Assembly: GCF_003071065.1 (NCBI RefSeq)
Contig: NZ_QCXX01000003.1
Coordinates: 1-64,000 of the forward strand
Length of the DNA: 64,000 nucleotides
Source: Sphingobacterium athyrii
GTDB taxonomy: Bacteria > Bacteroidota > Bacteroidia > Sphingobacteriales > Sphingobacteriaceae
Reading direction: 5' to 3'
A program made the translations under genes and the position numbers. Below, piece after piece: positions 34,901 through 46,007 of this stretch. The notes beneath the pieces were generated by a model, which did no database searches, was not told where the DNA came from, and saw only the letters and a program-made list of their open reading frames with translations. Position 1 is the first letter of the stretch. Every line of letters begins with the position of its first letter.

Positions 34901-34930
34901 CAAAAGTACGAATTTTTGCTCTCCTGCCAA
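34901..34930 (-). promoter_or_regulatory. Promoter of tRNA-Ser
   Basis: TTG, then exactly 19 bases, then TACTTTTG: a full match to the Bacteroidota housekeeping promoter (-33 TTG, -7 TAnnTTTG), ending 2 bp before the mature tRNA 5' end. Confidence 0.75.
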
Positions 34931-34951
34931 ATTTTATTTTAGAAATAGTTC

Positions 34952-35470
34952 CTATTTAGCTTTTATAAACTGTATATCAGCGCTAAATTTTACATCGTCA
35001 CTTACCATCACGCCACCTGTTTCCAAAGCTGCATTCCAGTTAAGTCCAAAATCTGAGCGTTTGATCTTTCCTTCGACGATAAACCCAGCTTTAGTATTTC
35101 CCCAAGGATCTTTTTGAATACCCGCAAATTCCAGATCAAAAACTACAGCCTTGGTCACATCACGGATGGTCAGATTTCCTTTAATTTGATCATTTTCTAA
35201 GCTCGTTGCTTCAAATGTTATTGCAGGATATTTTTCTACATCAAAAAAGTCAGCGCTTTTTAAATGTCCATCACGTTGCTCATTTCTGGTGTTGATAGAA
35301 GCAGTATCAATAGATACTTTTGCAAGTGCATTCTCAAAAGTATCATCTTCTGCATCAAGATCTATTTTAAAACTGTTAAAGTTTCCTTTAACATTTGTGA
35401 TCATCATGTGTTTTACTTTGAATTCTATTTCGCTATGTGCAGCGTCCAATTCCCATTTTCCTTGTGCCAT
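34952..35470 (-). CDS. YceI-family lipid-binding-type protein
   Basis: The 172-residue protein fits YceI: WELDAAHSEIEFKVKHMMITNVKG at the start, SINTRNEQRDGHLKSADFFD, YPAITFEAT, GNLTIRDVTK and LNWNAALETGGVMVSDDVKF. YceI proteins are lipocalin-like barrels that bind polyisoprenoids or amides. No signal peptide is visible, so it may stay in the cytoplasm, unlike E. coli YceI. It is a single gene with its own promoter. Confidence 0.92.
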   Translation of the reverse strand: MAQGKWELDAAHSEIEFKVKHMMITNVKGNFNSFKIDLDAEDDTFENALAKVSIDTASINTRNEQRDGHLKSADFFDVEKYPAITFEATSLENDQIKGNLTIRDVTKAVVFDLEFAGIQKDPWGNTKAGFIVEGKIKRSDFGLNWNAALETGGVMVSDDVKFSADIQFIKAK

Positions 35471-35503
35471 AATTTTGTGTTTTTTCTTATTTGTTTAATA
35501 ACA

Positions 35504-35511
35504 CAAAGGTA
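35504..35511 (-). promoter_or_regulatory. Probable -7 box of the YceI gene
   Basis: TACCTTTG fits TAnnTTTG and lies 33 bp before the start codon. No TTG is found at the ideal spacing, so the call rests on the -7 box. Confidence 0.45.
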
Positions 35512-35610
35512 ACAGCGTTATTTGTCTTTTTGTTTGACCTAGATCAATAAAATAATCTTGTTGAAAAGCAATCAGTTATTGAAAAACCATAAAAAAAAGC
35601 AAGTGATATT

Positions 35611-35640
35611 TTGGAATTGTTGAACAAATGTCTACTTTTG
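35611..35640 (+). promoter_or_regulatory. Promoter of tRNA-Arg
   Basis: TTG, 19 bases, TACTTTTG: an exact Bacteroidota-type promoter, ending 16 bp before the tRNA. Confidence 0.75.
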
Positions 35641-35656
35641 CATTACCGAAAGCGAC

Positions 35657-35730
35657 GCGCCAATAGCTCAGCTGGATAGAGCATCGGTTTTCTAAACCGA
35701 CGGTCTCAGGTTCGAATCCTGATTGGCGTA
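35657..35730 (+). tRNA. tRNA-Arg (anticodon TCT)
   Basis: The 74-nt gene has acceptor GCGCCAA/TTGGCGT, D arm GCTC-GAGC, anticodon stem CGG-TTTTCTAA-ACCG with TCT, and T-loop GGTTCGAATCC. The first acceptor pair is G-U, slightly unusual. CCA is not encoded. Confidence 0.93.
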
Positions 35731-36107
35731 CAAAAAGCCCCTTTGTTTAATACAGAGGGGCTTTTTTTATACTCTGCTCAATTTTTCCAATCTGTTAGCT
35801 AATTGGGGCTCTACACCAAAATTTGGAGACAAATAGTGCTCGGTCGAAAATATTCAAAGCGTTTCTCTATGTATTTTGGTTAGGCGTATAAAAATTAGAG
35901 TTACTATTTTAAGTCGCAAAATAGGGGTAGGGACCGTTTGTCCAACTATTGTAGTACATGAATTTTGCTTCATTGGAAATAGTCTATTATACTTGATTTT
36001 TGTACCTTTAGAAAACGTTGAATTGTAGTTTATTTAGCTTATAGACAAAAGAATTGGTAATACTTTGTGGTTAGCTAGATAGAGTTAAATAGTGTAATAA
36101 CATCTAT
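35731..36107. other. Intergenic stretch downstream of tRNA-Arg
   Basis: This 377-bp gap holds the tRNA terminator at its left end and then AT-rich DNA. I see no gene, repeat or second RNA in the remainder. The TACCTTTA near 36001-36009 is a weak candidate -7 box for the next gene. Confidence 0.5.
35732..35768 (+). terminator. Terminator of tRNA-Arg
   Basis: AAAAAGCCCCT and AGGGGCTTTTT pair around a 13-nt loop, and the right arm runs into a T-tract. Confidence 0.85.
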
Positions 36108-36404
36108 ATGGATGAAATATTTAAAAAACAGGTATACGAATTAACGAGACTAATCCCAAAGGGGCGTGTTTCAACTTATGGTGCTATTGCTAAAGCTTTG
36201 GGATACCCAAATCACGCTCGTCATGTTGGAAAAGCAATGGGCGGTTGTCCCGGAGATGTGCCTGCTCATCGGGTGATTTCCAGTGGTGGCATTCTGTCCG
36301 TTCCGGAATTTCAGATTAAACTGGAGGGCGAAGGTATTGTGATAAATAATCTTAGGGTCAGGGATTTTAAGAATTTATTCTGGAACCCGATAAATGAACT
36401 TTAA
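36108..36404 (+). CDS. Alkyltransferase-like (ATL) protein of the MGMT family
   Basis: The 98-residue protein covers the MGMT C-terminal DNA-binding domain: IPKGRVSTYGAIAKALG, ARHVGKAMGGCP and VPAHRVISSGG. The catalytic PCHR of O6-alkylguanine transferases is PAHR here (Ala53), so it cannot accept alkyl groups. ATL proteins bind alkylated guanine and hand it to nucleotide excision repair. It lies 11 bp before the DUF1697 gene. Confidence 0.9.
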   Translation: MDEIFKKQVYELTRLIPKGRVSTYGAIAKALGYPNHARHVGKAMGGCPGDVPAHRVISSGGILSVPEFQIKLEGEGIVINNLRVRDFKNLFWNPINEL

Positions 36405-36415
36405 AAAATGGATAA

Positions 36416-36946
36416 ATGATAAAATATTGTGCATTTCTACGGGGAGTAAATGTGAGGGGAACCAATATGAAGATGGCCGATGTATGCCGGGTATTTAAAG
36501 ATACGGGCATGGATCATGTAAGTTCGGTGCTGGCTTCCGGAAATATAGTTTTTTCATCGGATAGCCCTGTGGACGAACTTAAAATCGTTTTGGAAGCTGC
36601 TATGTCCAAGTCTTTTTCCTACGATGCTTTTTTGTTCATTAAATCGGAGGAAGAAATTACGCTATTCAGGCGTAATATTCCTTTTGACATTCGTCCCGAT
36701 TTTCATATTTATGCTTTTGTAGGTTTGCCAGGCGTAGAAGAACTGCTCATGCAAGAATTCAATAACAGTGCGAAAGCAGCTGATGAAAAAGCCAAAGTGA
36801 TTAATGGGGTATTTTATTGGCAGGTGCCCAAAGGAAATACACTGGATTCAACATTCGGAAAAATATTGGGTAAGAAAAGTCTGAAGGATAAGTTCACCAG
36901 CCGCAATGTGAACACATTTGAAAAAATTCTGAAGATCATGCAGTAG
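36416..36946 (+). CDS. DUF1697 family protein
   Basis: The 176-residue protein shows the DUF1697 pattern: YCAFLRGVNVRGTNMKMADV, a conserved VSSVLASGNIVFSS segment and the C-terminal SLKDKFTSRNVNTFEKI. The family function is unknown; two alpha/beta subdomains are typical. It is probably co-transcribed with the ATL gene. Confidence 0.88.
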   Translation: MIKYCAFLRGVNVRGTNMKMADVCRVFKDTGMDHVSSVLASGNIVFSSDSPVDELKIVLEAAMSKSFSYDAFLFIKSEEEITLFRRNIPFDIRPDFHIYAFVGLPGVEELLMQEFNNSAKAADEKAKVINGVFYWQVPKGNTLDSTFGKILGKKSLKDKFTSRNVNTFEKILKIMQ

Positions 36947-36976
36947 GCTATTATTGTTATTGCATGCTAACATCAA

Positions 36977-37017
36977 AAAAGGCGTAATGATTATCGAATG
37001 ATAGCCAGTACGCCTTT
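36977..37017 (-). terminator. Terminator of the aldo/keto reductase gene
   Basis: AAAGGCGTA and TACGCCTTT pair around a ~22-nt loop that can fold further. On the minus strand the stem runs into six T. It may also stop the DUF1697 transcript. Confidence 0.6.
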
Positions 37018-37043
37018 GATATTAAAATAATTTACAGATTGAT

Positions 37044-38081
37044 CTAGCTTCTCTCAATCTCTGCGGATTGAGCCCATATATTAATATGTCCATCTTTTGC
37101 ATAGAGATCAATCTCATGGATTTCTTCTGCCGTAAATGATAGCTTTTTGAGTGATCCGACACAATCAATGACCTGTTGCGGTCTCGACGCCCCAATAAGT
37201 GCAGAAGTCACCTGTTGTTTTCGAAAAACCCATGCAATGGCCATTTGCGCTAAGGTCTGTCCTCTACGTTGTGCAATGGCATGTAGCGCCTGAATATTTT
37301 TTCGGTTTTCTTCACTGAGAAACTTGGTCTGCAAGGATTTTGATTGTGAAGCCCTGCTATTTTCAGGAATATCATGTAAATATTTATCGGTTAACATGCC
37401 CTGGGCAAGTGGAGAGAAAACAATTGAGCCAATACCAATCTCGCCCAGAGTGTCTAATAGACCATCCGACTCAACCCATCGATTCAGCATGGAATAACTC
37501 GGTTGATGGATAACAAAGGGTGTTCCCAAGGATTTCAGTATTGCATAGGCTTCCTTGGTACGTTGCGAATTGTAGGATGAAATGCCGACATAAAGGGCTT
37601 TTCCGTTTCGCACGAGCTGATCCAGGGCCATCATAGTTTCCTCCAAAGGCGTGTTTGGATCGAAGCGATGTGAATAGAAAATGTCAACGTAATCTGTTCC
37701 TAAGCGTTTTAAGGACTGATCACAACTGGAAATAATATACTTTCGGCTGCCCCATTCGCCATAAGGACCATCCCACATGTGATAACCTGCTTTTGAGGAA
37801 ATGATCAGCTCATCGCGATATCCCGCAAACTGTTGCTTAAGAATTTGTCCGAATGCAATTTCCGCGCTACCCGGGGGCGGTCCATAGTTATTGGCTAGAT
37901 CGAAATGCGTGATTCCGAGATCAAAAGCCGTTGTGCAGATGTCAACCTTGGTTTGATGTGCCGTGTCATTTCCAAAATTGTGCCATAAACCTAAGGAAAT
38001 AGCAGGTAACTGAAGTCCGGATTTACCACAACGGTTGTATATCATCTGTTGGTAGCGGTCGGGATGGGGAGTGTATTGCAT
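37044..38081 (-). CDS. L-glyceraldehyde 3-phosphate reductase-like aldo/keto reductase
   Basis: The 345-residue NADPH enzyme matches the YghZ/Gpr subgroup (AKR14): MIYNRCGKSGLQLPAISLGLWHNFG, HFDLANNYGPPPGSAE with the catalytic Asp and Tyr, ISSKAGYHMWDGPYGEWGS with Lys, and HRFDPNTPLEETM. Gpr proteins reduce L-glyceraldehyde 3-phosphate and methylglyoxal-type aldehydes. It stands alone. Confidence 0.9.
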   Translation of the reverse strand: MQYTPHPDRYQQMIYNRCGKSGLQLPAISLGLWHNFGNDTAHQTKVDICTTAFDLGITHFDLANNYGPPPGSAEIAFGQILKQQFAGYRDELIISSKAGYHMWDGPYGEWGSRKYIISSCDQSLKRLGTDYVDIFYSHRFDPNTPLEETMMALDQLVRNGKALYVGISSYNSQRTKEAYAILKSLGTPFVIHQPSYSMLNRWVESDGLLDTLGEIGIGSIVFSPLAQGMLTDKYLHDIPENSRASQSKSLQTKFLSEENRKNIQALHAIAQRRGQTLAQMAIAWVFRKQQVTSALIGASRPQQVIDCVGSLKKLSFTAEEIHEIDLYAKDGHINIWAQSAEIERS

Positions 38082-38188
38082 AAAATTGAATTGTTTTATT
38101 CCAAATATAAGTAATAAACAAATTTCCGCGAATTGAAATTTAATGTATTTTTATGTCAAATTTTGCATAAGTTGAAGCTATAAAAAAC

Positions 38189-38830
38189 ATGAAGAAAATC
38201 ACATGGATCTTAGGGGTGTTTTTGTTCTGGGCAGGCGGTGCCCAGGCACAGTCGAAACACCTATTATTTAAAACCGCATTTGGGGAGTTTAAGGTCGTAC
38301 TTTATGATTTTACACCACAGCATCGTGATTTGATGTTAAGGTCGATTAAAGATAGTGTTTATCAGGGCGCCCTGTTCAATCGCATTATTGAAAATTTTGT
38401 TGTACAAGGAGGTGAACATGATATAGATATCGAAAAGAAGGAGGCAGCAGATCCTTTACACCGAAAACCTAGACTGGCGGCGGAATTCGACGAACGTGCT
38501 TTTCACAAAATGGGGGCATTAGGAGCGGGACGTGACGGCAATCCGGAGAAAGCCTCCTTCCTTGATCAGATCTACTTTGTAGTTGGAAAAAAGATCACTG
38601 CGGCAGATCTCGATAGCTTGGAAATAAAAAAAGGGATTAAATATAGCAAAGAACAGCGGGATGGATACCTCGCTCATGGTGGACAGCCCAGACTTGATCA
38701 GGATTTTACAGTCTTTGGTGAGATATATCAAGGGCTAGATGTCATCATGAAGATAAGTCGGGTGAAAACGGATAAACAAGATTTTCCTTTGACAAAGGTA
38801 CCCTTTAGTATTGTGGAGATTAAAGAATAA
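38189..38830 (+). CDS. Periplasmic peptidylprolyl isomerase (cyclophilin type)
   Basis: The 213-residue protein has a signal peptide (cut after AQA) and a cyclophilin domain: TAFGEFKVVLYD, YQGALFNRIIENFVVQGG, FHKMGALGAGRDGNPEKAS, SFLDQIYFVVG and FTVFGEIYQGLDVI. It helps fold exported proteins. It has an insert of about 20 residues (ITAADLDSLEIKKG) typical of Bacteroidota forms. Confidence 0.9.
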   Translation: MKKITWILGVFLFWAGGAQAQSKHLLFKTAFGEFKVVLYDFTPQHRDLMLRSIKDSVYQGALFNRIIENFVVQGGEHDIDIEKKEAADPLHRKPRLAAEFDERAFHKMGALGAGRDGNPEKASFLDQIYFVVGKKITAADLDSLEIKKGIKYSKEQRDGYLAHGGQPRLDQDFTVFGEIYQGLDVIMKISRVKTDKQDFPLTKVPFSIVEIKE

Positions 38831-38852
38831 AACCATCTTGAAAGATGGTTTT
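38829..38852 (+). terminator. Terminator of the cyclophilin gene
   Basis: AAAACCATCTT pairs with AAGATGGTTTT at once after the stop codon, followed by TTATTCTTT. Confidence 0.7.
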
Positions 38853-39024
38853 ATTCTTTAATTTTTCAATCGATGTATTCAATTCTTAGCTATGACCGTT
38901 TTTATCGCAATAAATGACCGGGAAAATAAAACGGTCAATGCGAGAAAGGACACAAAAAGCCCCATTAATTACTTAATGGGACCTGACATATATAAAACTG
39001 ATTAAATTTGGCAGACGAAAAATA

Positions 39025-40365
39025 TTAAATCTTTCCTGTTTCTTTCAAAAGTTTGTAATATGCATACACAATATTGATTTCAGCATTTGTATACTTCAGT
39101 TCCGCTTCGAGTTTTGAATTGGAAGCATCCATAATATCGACTATAAGTGCCAGTTGGTTCAAATACTTTTTTTCAATTATACGATAGTTCTCATCTGCAA
39201 GTGCTTTGTTGTACTCGAGCGCATTGCGCTGTGAGTAGGCCTCATTGTATTTAATGTATGCGGTATTAACGGCCACACTGGTCTTTTGTTTCAGTGCTTG
39301 TTCGTATTTCTTGTTTTTTTCAATTTGTAAATCGTTTAGTTTTAGCTTTTTGTCCGTTGTATATAAAGAAGAAATGTTGTAACTCAATGAGACGCCCACA
39401 TTCCAGGTATTCATATATTTATCAATGACAGGCATAACATTGGTGATCGGTTTGACCAGATTATTTCCAGCGAAAAGGCTGAGTGCGGGAGATTTCTCGG
39501 ATTTGGTAATATCTTTTTCGGTGTAAAGAAGCTCTGTTTCTTTTGCGGCGAGCTGGACATTTGGATTTGATATGTAAGCCTCTTGTTTTAATGTTGTTAG
39601 ATCCCGTGGTTGAAAGTGGGCCTTTAGAATACCGTCGTCGGGTGTGATGCGAGTGTTTTCCGGCAGTCCCAGTGCAACGACAAGTTCATCATTCAGAATA
39701 CGCATATTATTTTGGACGACTTCTTTGGCGAGTTGCAATTCGGAGATCTGTAACTGATTTCTTATGACATCATTTTTGGTAATCATCCCTTGCTTGTATA
39801 ATTTTTCTGTAAGTTCCAGCCGCCTTTGGGCCAATTCGATATTCTGATGATAAACCTGCTCTTGATTGCCGAGTTTAAAGAGGTCCAGATAGTATCCCAA
39901 TACCAAAATTTTGATGTTTTGCTCTTCATTTTGGTGGTCCAGTTCCGCTAGCTCTTCTCCCAAAGAAGATGCTTTAATTGAATTCTTGATTACTCCGCCT
40001 TTCCAGATAAGTTCCTTGGCCTCCAAGGAATAGTTGTTTCCGAAATGGGGGAGAGGAACCTTCTCGGAGCCCGATAGGTTCTTCTCGATCAGCGCCGCAT
40101 CACCAAGGTAAAACGCTGAAGCTGATGCACTGATCTCCGGTAATGTTTTCAATTTTGCGACTGCAGTTTTCTGCTTGGCAATATCAACTGCTGTCTTTGA
40201 AACAGCAAGGTTGGGGTGATTGCGTATGGCGAGCGCAAATAATGTTTCAATATTGATCTTTTTGGTCGAAATGCTATCCTGACCGTATGTTAGATTGCTA
40301 AAAGTTGTAAAGAAACAAACGACCAAGTACAAACCTGTTTTTAGTGCGCTTGATTTAATATTCAT
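39025..40365 (-). CDS. TolC-family outer membrane efflux protein
   Basis: The 446-residue protein has a signal peptide (ends TYGQ) and two repeats of the OEP pattern of long helices (LFALAIRNHPNLAVSKTAVD, RRLELTEKLYKQGMITKNDV, ISNPNVQLAAKETELLYTEK). The start at 40365 (MNIKSSALK) is preferred over the open frame to 40398. It would form the outer-membrane exit duct of an efflux or type I system, but no inner-membrane pump is beside it. The AraC gene upstream on the same strand is a candidate regulator. Confidence 0.88.
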   Translation of the reverse strand: MNIKSSALKTGLYLVVCFFTTFSNLTYGQDSISTKKINIETLFALAIRNHPNLAVSKTAVDIAKQKTAVAKLKTLPEISASASAFYLGDAALIEKNLSGSEKVPLPHFGNNYSLEAKELIWKGGVIKNSIKASSLGEELAELDHQNEEQNIKILVLGYYLDLFKLGNQEQVYHQNIELAQRRLELTEKLYKQGMITKNDVIRNQLQISELQLAKEVVQNNMRILNDELVVALGLPENTRITPDDGILKAHFQPRDLTTLKQEAYISNPNVQLAAKETELLYTEKDITKSEKSPALSLFAGNNLVKPITNVMPVIDKYMNTWNVGVSLSYNISSLYTTDKKLKLNDLQIEKNKKYEQALKQKTSVAVNTAYIKYNEAYSQRNALEYNKALADENYRIIEKKYLNQLALIVDIMDASNSKLEAELKYTNAEINIVYAYYKLLKETGKI

Positions 40366-40450
40366 GGTATATTTCTTAGTGCTATATATGTAATACAAAG
40401 TTACATACCGGTATGATGTCTAGAAATGTCTATTTAATGCTTTGTGATGT

Positions 40451-41299
40451 TCAATTGGTAACAGTTGTGGCTTGTCGCTCCCGGAATATATTGGGGGTAA
40501 TACCGACGTGTTTTTTAAAAAACTTGCTGAAAGCGTACTGATCAGAAAAGTGAAATTCTTGAGATAACTGATTGATTGTTTTATTGGAGACAATCAATTG
40601 TGCCCGAGCTTCGCTCAGTAACCAATTGCTCAGGATCGCGGAGGGAGAGTCTTTGGTGATTTCCCTGACACATATAGAAAGGTATTTGATAGAAATATGG
40701 AGTAATTCCGCATAGAACGCCAAATCCCGATGCTGTTTATAATTGTCAGCAACAAGTTGTAAAAATTGAACGGTAATCTCTTCTTTTCGCTGATTGCGGA
40801 TTGTTAAATGACGCTCTCCGGCATCATAAATCACAGCGGCCAGTAAATAAATGATTGCCATAAAAATATTAACATTTGCTTTTTGAAGAAAATCCATCCC
40901 TTGATTTTGCGCTTTTTTTCTATTTTGATGTAATGTTGAAATTAATGTCCAAATCGTTTCAAAGTCAGTAGCCGTGGGGCTGAATGGAACGGAACTATTT
41001 GCATGGATAAGACGGTAAGCATCATATTTGCTAATGGAGAACCGGATTCGGTTGGAGAAATTTCTGTCGTAATTCAATACTTTGAATTGCGCATCTTGGC
41101 TGATCTCCGAAAAGCAATAGTACTTATTATAACCGATAAAGAAAATACTGCCTGCGTGCAATTGGACCGGGTTGCCGTTGCAATCAATGGCAACGGTCCC
41201 TGTATGTACGAGGATACAGGTCGTGTTAAGCGGGTGGTAAATATATTCACCTACTTTTTGGAGGAGCTCCGATTGATCTATAAGCTGTATTTTGTTCAT
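40451..41299 (-). CDS. AraC-family transcriptional regulator
   Basis: The 282-residue protein has an N-terminal cupin-like half and a C-terminal AraC DNA-binding domain: DLAFYAELLHISIKYLSICV as the first helix-turn-helix and KTINQLSQEFHFSDQYAFSKFFKKHVGITP as the second. The ATG at 41299 is preferred to the GTG at 41302. It precedes the TolC gene by about 85 bp on the same strand. Confidence 0.88.
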   Translation of the reverse strand: MNKIQLIDQSELLQKVGEYIYHPLNTTCILVHTGTVAIDCNGNPVQLHAGSIFFIGYNKYYCFSEISQDAQFKVLNYDRNFSNRIRFSISKYDAYRLIHANSSVPFSPTATDFETIWTLISTLHQNRKKAQNQGMDFLQKANVNIFMAIIYLLAAVIYDAGERHLTIRNQRKEEITVQFLQLVADNYKQHRDLAFYAELLHISIKYLSICVREITKDSPSAILSNWLLSEARAQLIVSNKTINQLSQEFHFSDQYAFSKFFKKHVGITPNIFRERQATTVTN

Positions 41300-41364
41300 C
41301 ACCGGTATTATGCTAAAAAACCATCCTCTAGCATATAAGCACTGGAGGATATGGTCTTTGTGAT

Positions 41365-42204
41365 TTAAAATGCAACTTTTTTAGGATCAGAACCAGAGAA
41401 ACCCATCGTCGGCAATTCGCGAATTGTCTGTATATCTTCTTCCGTGAGATCGAAGTTGTCAACCGTTAAATTTCGCTTGATATTTAATGGATTGGTGGAC
41501 TTTGGTAGCGGTAGTATGCCTTGAGATAAAGCAAATTTAATACAAATCTGTCCGACGCTGGTGTCCTTTTGCTCCGCTAGAGCAATTAGAGTCTCGTCTT
41601 GTAGGATTCTCCCCGAACCTAGGGGCGACCAGGCCTGGACTAAAATGCCATTGGATTTGCAAAGGTCAACGGTCTCTTGTTGGAGGTAACCCGGATGAAA
41701 TTCAATTTGGTTGACGGCCGGGACGATTGTTACGGTTTCCAATAATTTGGCAAGGTAATCTTTTGGAAAATTGCTGACTCCGATTGCCTTCACCTTTCCT
41801 TGTTGATATAAATATTCAAGCGCTTTCCATGTTTCAGCGTTGATAGTTGCCCAGTTTTCGAATTGTGATTCATTGGCCGGCCAGTGAATCAAATAAAGAT
41901 CAATATAGGCCAAACCCAAGTCTGTGAGGGATTTTTCGAATGCAGCAATTGTTTTATCATAGCCACGTTCGGTATTCCAGAGCTTGGTCGTTATAAATAA
42001 TGTATCACGCGCTATTCCGCTGTCTTTGATAGCTCGGCCTACACTTTTTTCGTTACCATATATGGCTGCGGTGTCAATATGTGTATACCCGACTTTCAAT
42101 GCTTCCGTAACGGCCTGGTATGCCTCTTCACCTTCCGGAATTTGCCAAGTTCCAAATCCAATTGCTGGAATATCAATTCCATTGTTCAATTTGAATGATT
42201 TCAT
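41365..42204 (-). CDS. Aldo/keto reductase (2,5-diketogluconate reductase type)
   Basis: The 279-residue NADPH-dependent enzyme has the AKR core: IPAIGFGTWQIPEGEEAY, HIDTAAIYGNEKSVG (Asp and Tyr), FITTKLWN (Lys), YLIHWPA (His), AVNQIEFHPGY and ILPLPKSTNPLNIKRN. It reduces aldehydes or keto sugars; the substrate cannot be read from sequence. It is a single gene, convergent with nothing close. Confidence 0.92.
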   Translation of the reverse strand: MKSFKLNNGIDIPAIGFGTWQIPEGEEAYQAVTEALKVGYTHIDTAAIYGNEKSVGRAIKDSGIARDTLFITTKLWNTERGYDKTIAAFEKSLTDLGLAYIDLYLIHWPANESQFENWATINAETWKALEYLYQQGKVKAIGVSNFPKDYLAKLLETVTIVPAVNQIEFHPGYLQQETVDLCKSNGILVQAWSPLGSGRILQDETLIALAEQKDTSVGQICIKFALSQGILPLPKSTNPLNIKRNLTVDNFDLTEEDIQTIRELPTMGFSGSDPKKVAF

Positions 42205-42470
42205 GCTTAATCGTATTTTTTGTTTGACTAAATTAGGGTTTCAATTGTATTATCCCGTCACTGAAATGTAAAGAGGGCTGTCTTTTCGAGGGCGGAACCC
42301 AAACTTATTCTGGATTGCCAAAATATATTTATTTTCACAATTTTATTGTCAAAAAGGTCGGATTAACGCATGGTTTATGGCATTAATTCTTATCTTTAGG
42401 CGAAATTTTGAAAAATTTAGATTTTTCATTGATTTCACATAGCATTAAAAATTAAACATATTTCTAATAG

Positions 42471-44696
<2,226 letters not shown>

Positions 44697-44725
44697 TTAT
44701 TACCTGATGTTGCAATAAAATAAGA

Positions 44726-44752
44726 AGAGCCCCGGTCAATGATCGGGGCTCT
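44726..44752 (+). terminator. Terminator of isocitrate dehydrogenase
   Basis: AGAGCCCCG and CGGGGCTCT form a 9-bp stem with a 9-nt loop, followed by TAATTTT. Confidence 0.8.
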
Positions 44753-44801
44753 AATTTTAGGTCTAGTTGTTGTATGCTCTTACTTTATCGAAAGGAATAA
44801 T

Positions 44802-45755
44802 CTATTTTAGCGGATATTTTACACCTTTAAAAGTCATCTTGACAGGTTGAATATGCCCCTTTTTGTCAAATTTCATTTCGTCGATGCAAGTGACACGTTC
44901 ATTCGCACCTTCCTTGCCCAATGGTCTGCGATGATAAACGATGAAATATTTATCTTTATTAGGAACTTTAATGACTGAATGGTGCCCAGCGCCGACGGCA
45001 ACTTCTGGATCACGTTCGAGGATAGTTCCAATACGCTCAAATGGCCCAAACGGAGAGTCGGCAATTGCATAAGCGACTTTATAGTCAGGACCAGTCCAGC
45101 CGCCCTCTGACCACATAAAATAGTATTTGCCATCTTTGATAAACATAAAAGGGCCCTCGACATAATCCTTTGGCGTAATTTCCTTGTAATAAGTTCCGTC
45201 ATCAAAAGGGAGCAAGCCCGTAAAATCCGGTTTGAGTTTGACCATATTGCAATGTTTCCAGCCACCATAATACATATAGAACGTACCGTCTTTATCTTTA
45301 AAAACAAATTGATCTATGGGTTGCGCGCCGTTGATAATATCATTTATCAATGGTTTTCCTAGGAGATCTGTATAAGGGCCTTCAGGTTTGTCCGCTACAG
45401 CAACGCCAATTCCACCGATTTCCCCTTCATGTACGTCGTTAGCACTAAAGAACAAATAATATTTACCGTTATTTTCAAGTACGGCGGGCGCCCACATCGC
45501 TTTCTCGGCCCATTTTACTTGTGTATTTTGGAGTACCCGCGGATGTTTTTCCCAATGTGCTAAATCCGAAGAAGAAAATGCATCAAAAAATAGCTGTTCT
45601 TCATAGGGGGCTGAATAGGTCGGGAAAATCCAATATTTGTCATTATAAATAATTCCCTCAGGATCGGCATAATTACCATTTAAAACTGGATTCTTTTGCG
45701 CAATAAGTGTCGTCGCCAGAAACAAAGATGTTGTCGTAAAAAATGTCTTGATCAT
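44802..45755 (-). CDS. Glycoside hydrolase family 43 protein
   Basis: The 317-residue secreted protein (signal MIKTFFTTTSLFLATTLIAQ) is a five-bladed propeller of GH43: general base Asp31 in GNYADPEG, the pKa-modulating Asp in QPIDQFVF and the general acid Glu in DYVEGPFMF. Other conserved parts are MWAPAVLENNGKYYLFFSA and GAGHHSVI. GH43 enzymes act on arabinan or xylan side chains; the substrate is not assigned. It is not in a polysaccharide utilisation locus here. Confidence 0.92.
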   Translation of the reverse strand: MIKTFFTTTSLFLATTLIAQKNPVLNGNYADPEGIIYNDKYWIFPTYSAPYEEQLFFDAFSSSDLAHWEKHPRVLQNTQVKWAEKAMWAPAVLENNGKYYLFFSANDVHEGEIGGIGVAVADKPEGPYTDLLGKPLINDIINGAQPIDQFVFKDKDGTFYMYYGGWKHCNMVKLKPDFTGLLPFDDGTYYKEITPKDYVEGPFMFIKDGKYYFMWSEGGWTGPDYKVAYAIADSPFGPFERIGTILERDPEVAVGAGHHSVIKVPNKDKYFIVYHRRPLGKEGANERVTCIDEMKFDKKGHIQPVKMTFKGVKYPLK

Positions 45756-45971
45756 CGTTATGGTTTAAAAGCTTAAGATAATACATTCTATAGGAGCATA
45801 TGGCTGATAAAATATCATTTTTATGCTGATTTTTCTCAATATTTTTAAAATGTTAAAATTATGTTAAAATAAGGCTGAGCTTTCGAATCTTTCCGCTTTA
45901 TTTCACATATTTGTTTATGTCATTTCCAAATGGCATAAATACTTTTCATAAAATAGGTTAATAATATGGCT

Positions 45972-46006
45972 AAAATACCCGAAGTCCCCCAGGCTTCGGG
46001 TATTTT
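45972..46006 (-). terminator. Terminator of the META-domain gene
   Basis: AAAATACCCGAAG pairs with CTTCGGGTATTTT over 13 bp with a 9-nt loop, one base from the stop codon of the next gene on the minus strand. Confidence 0.75.
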
Positions 46007-46007
46007 C

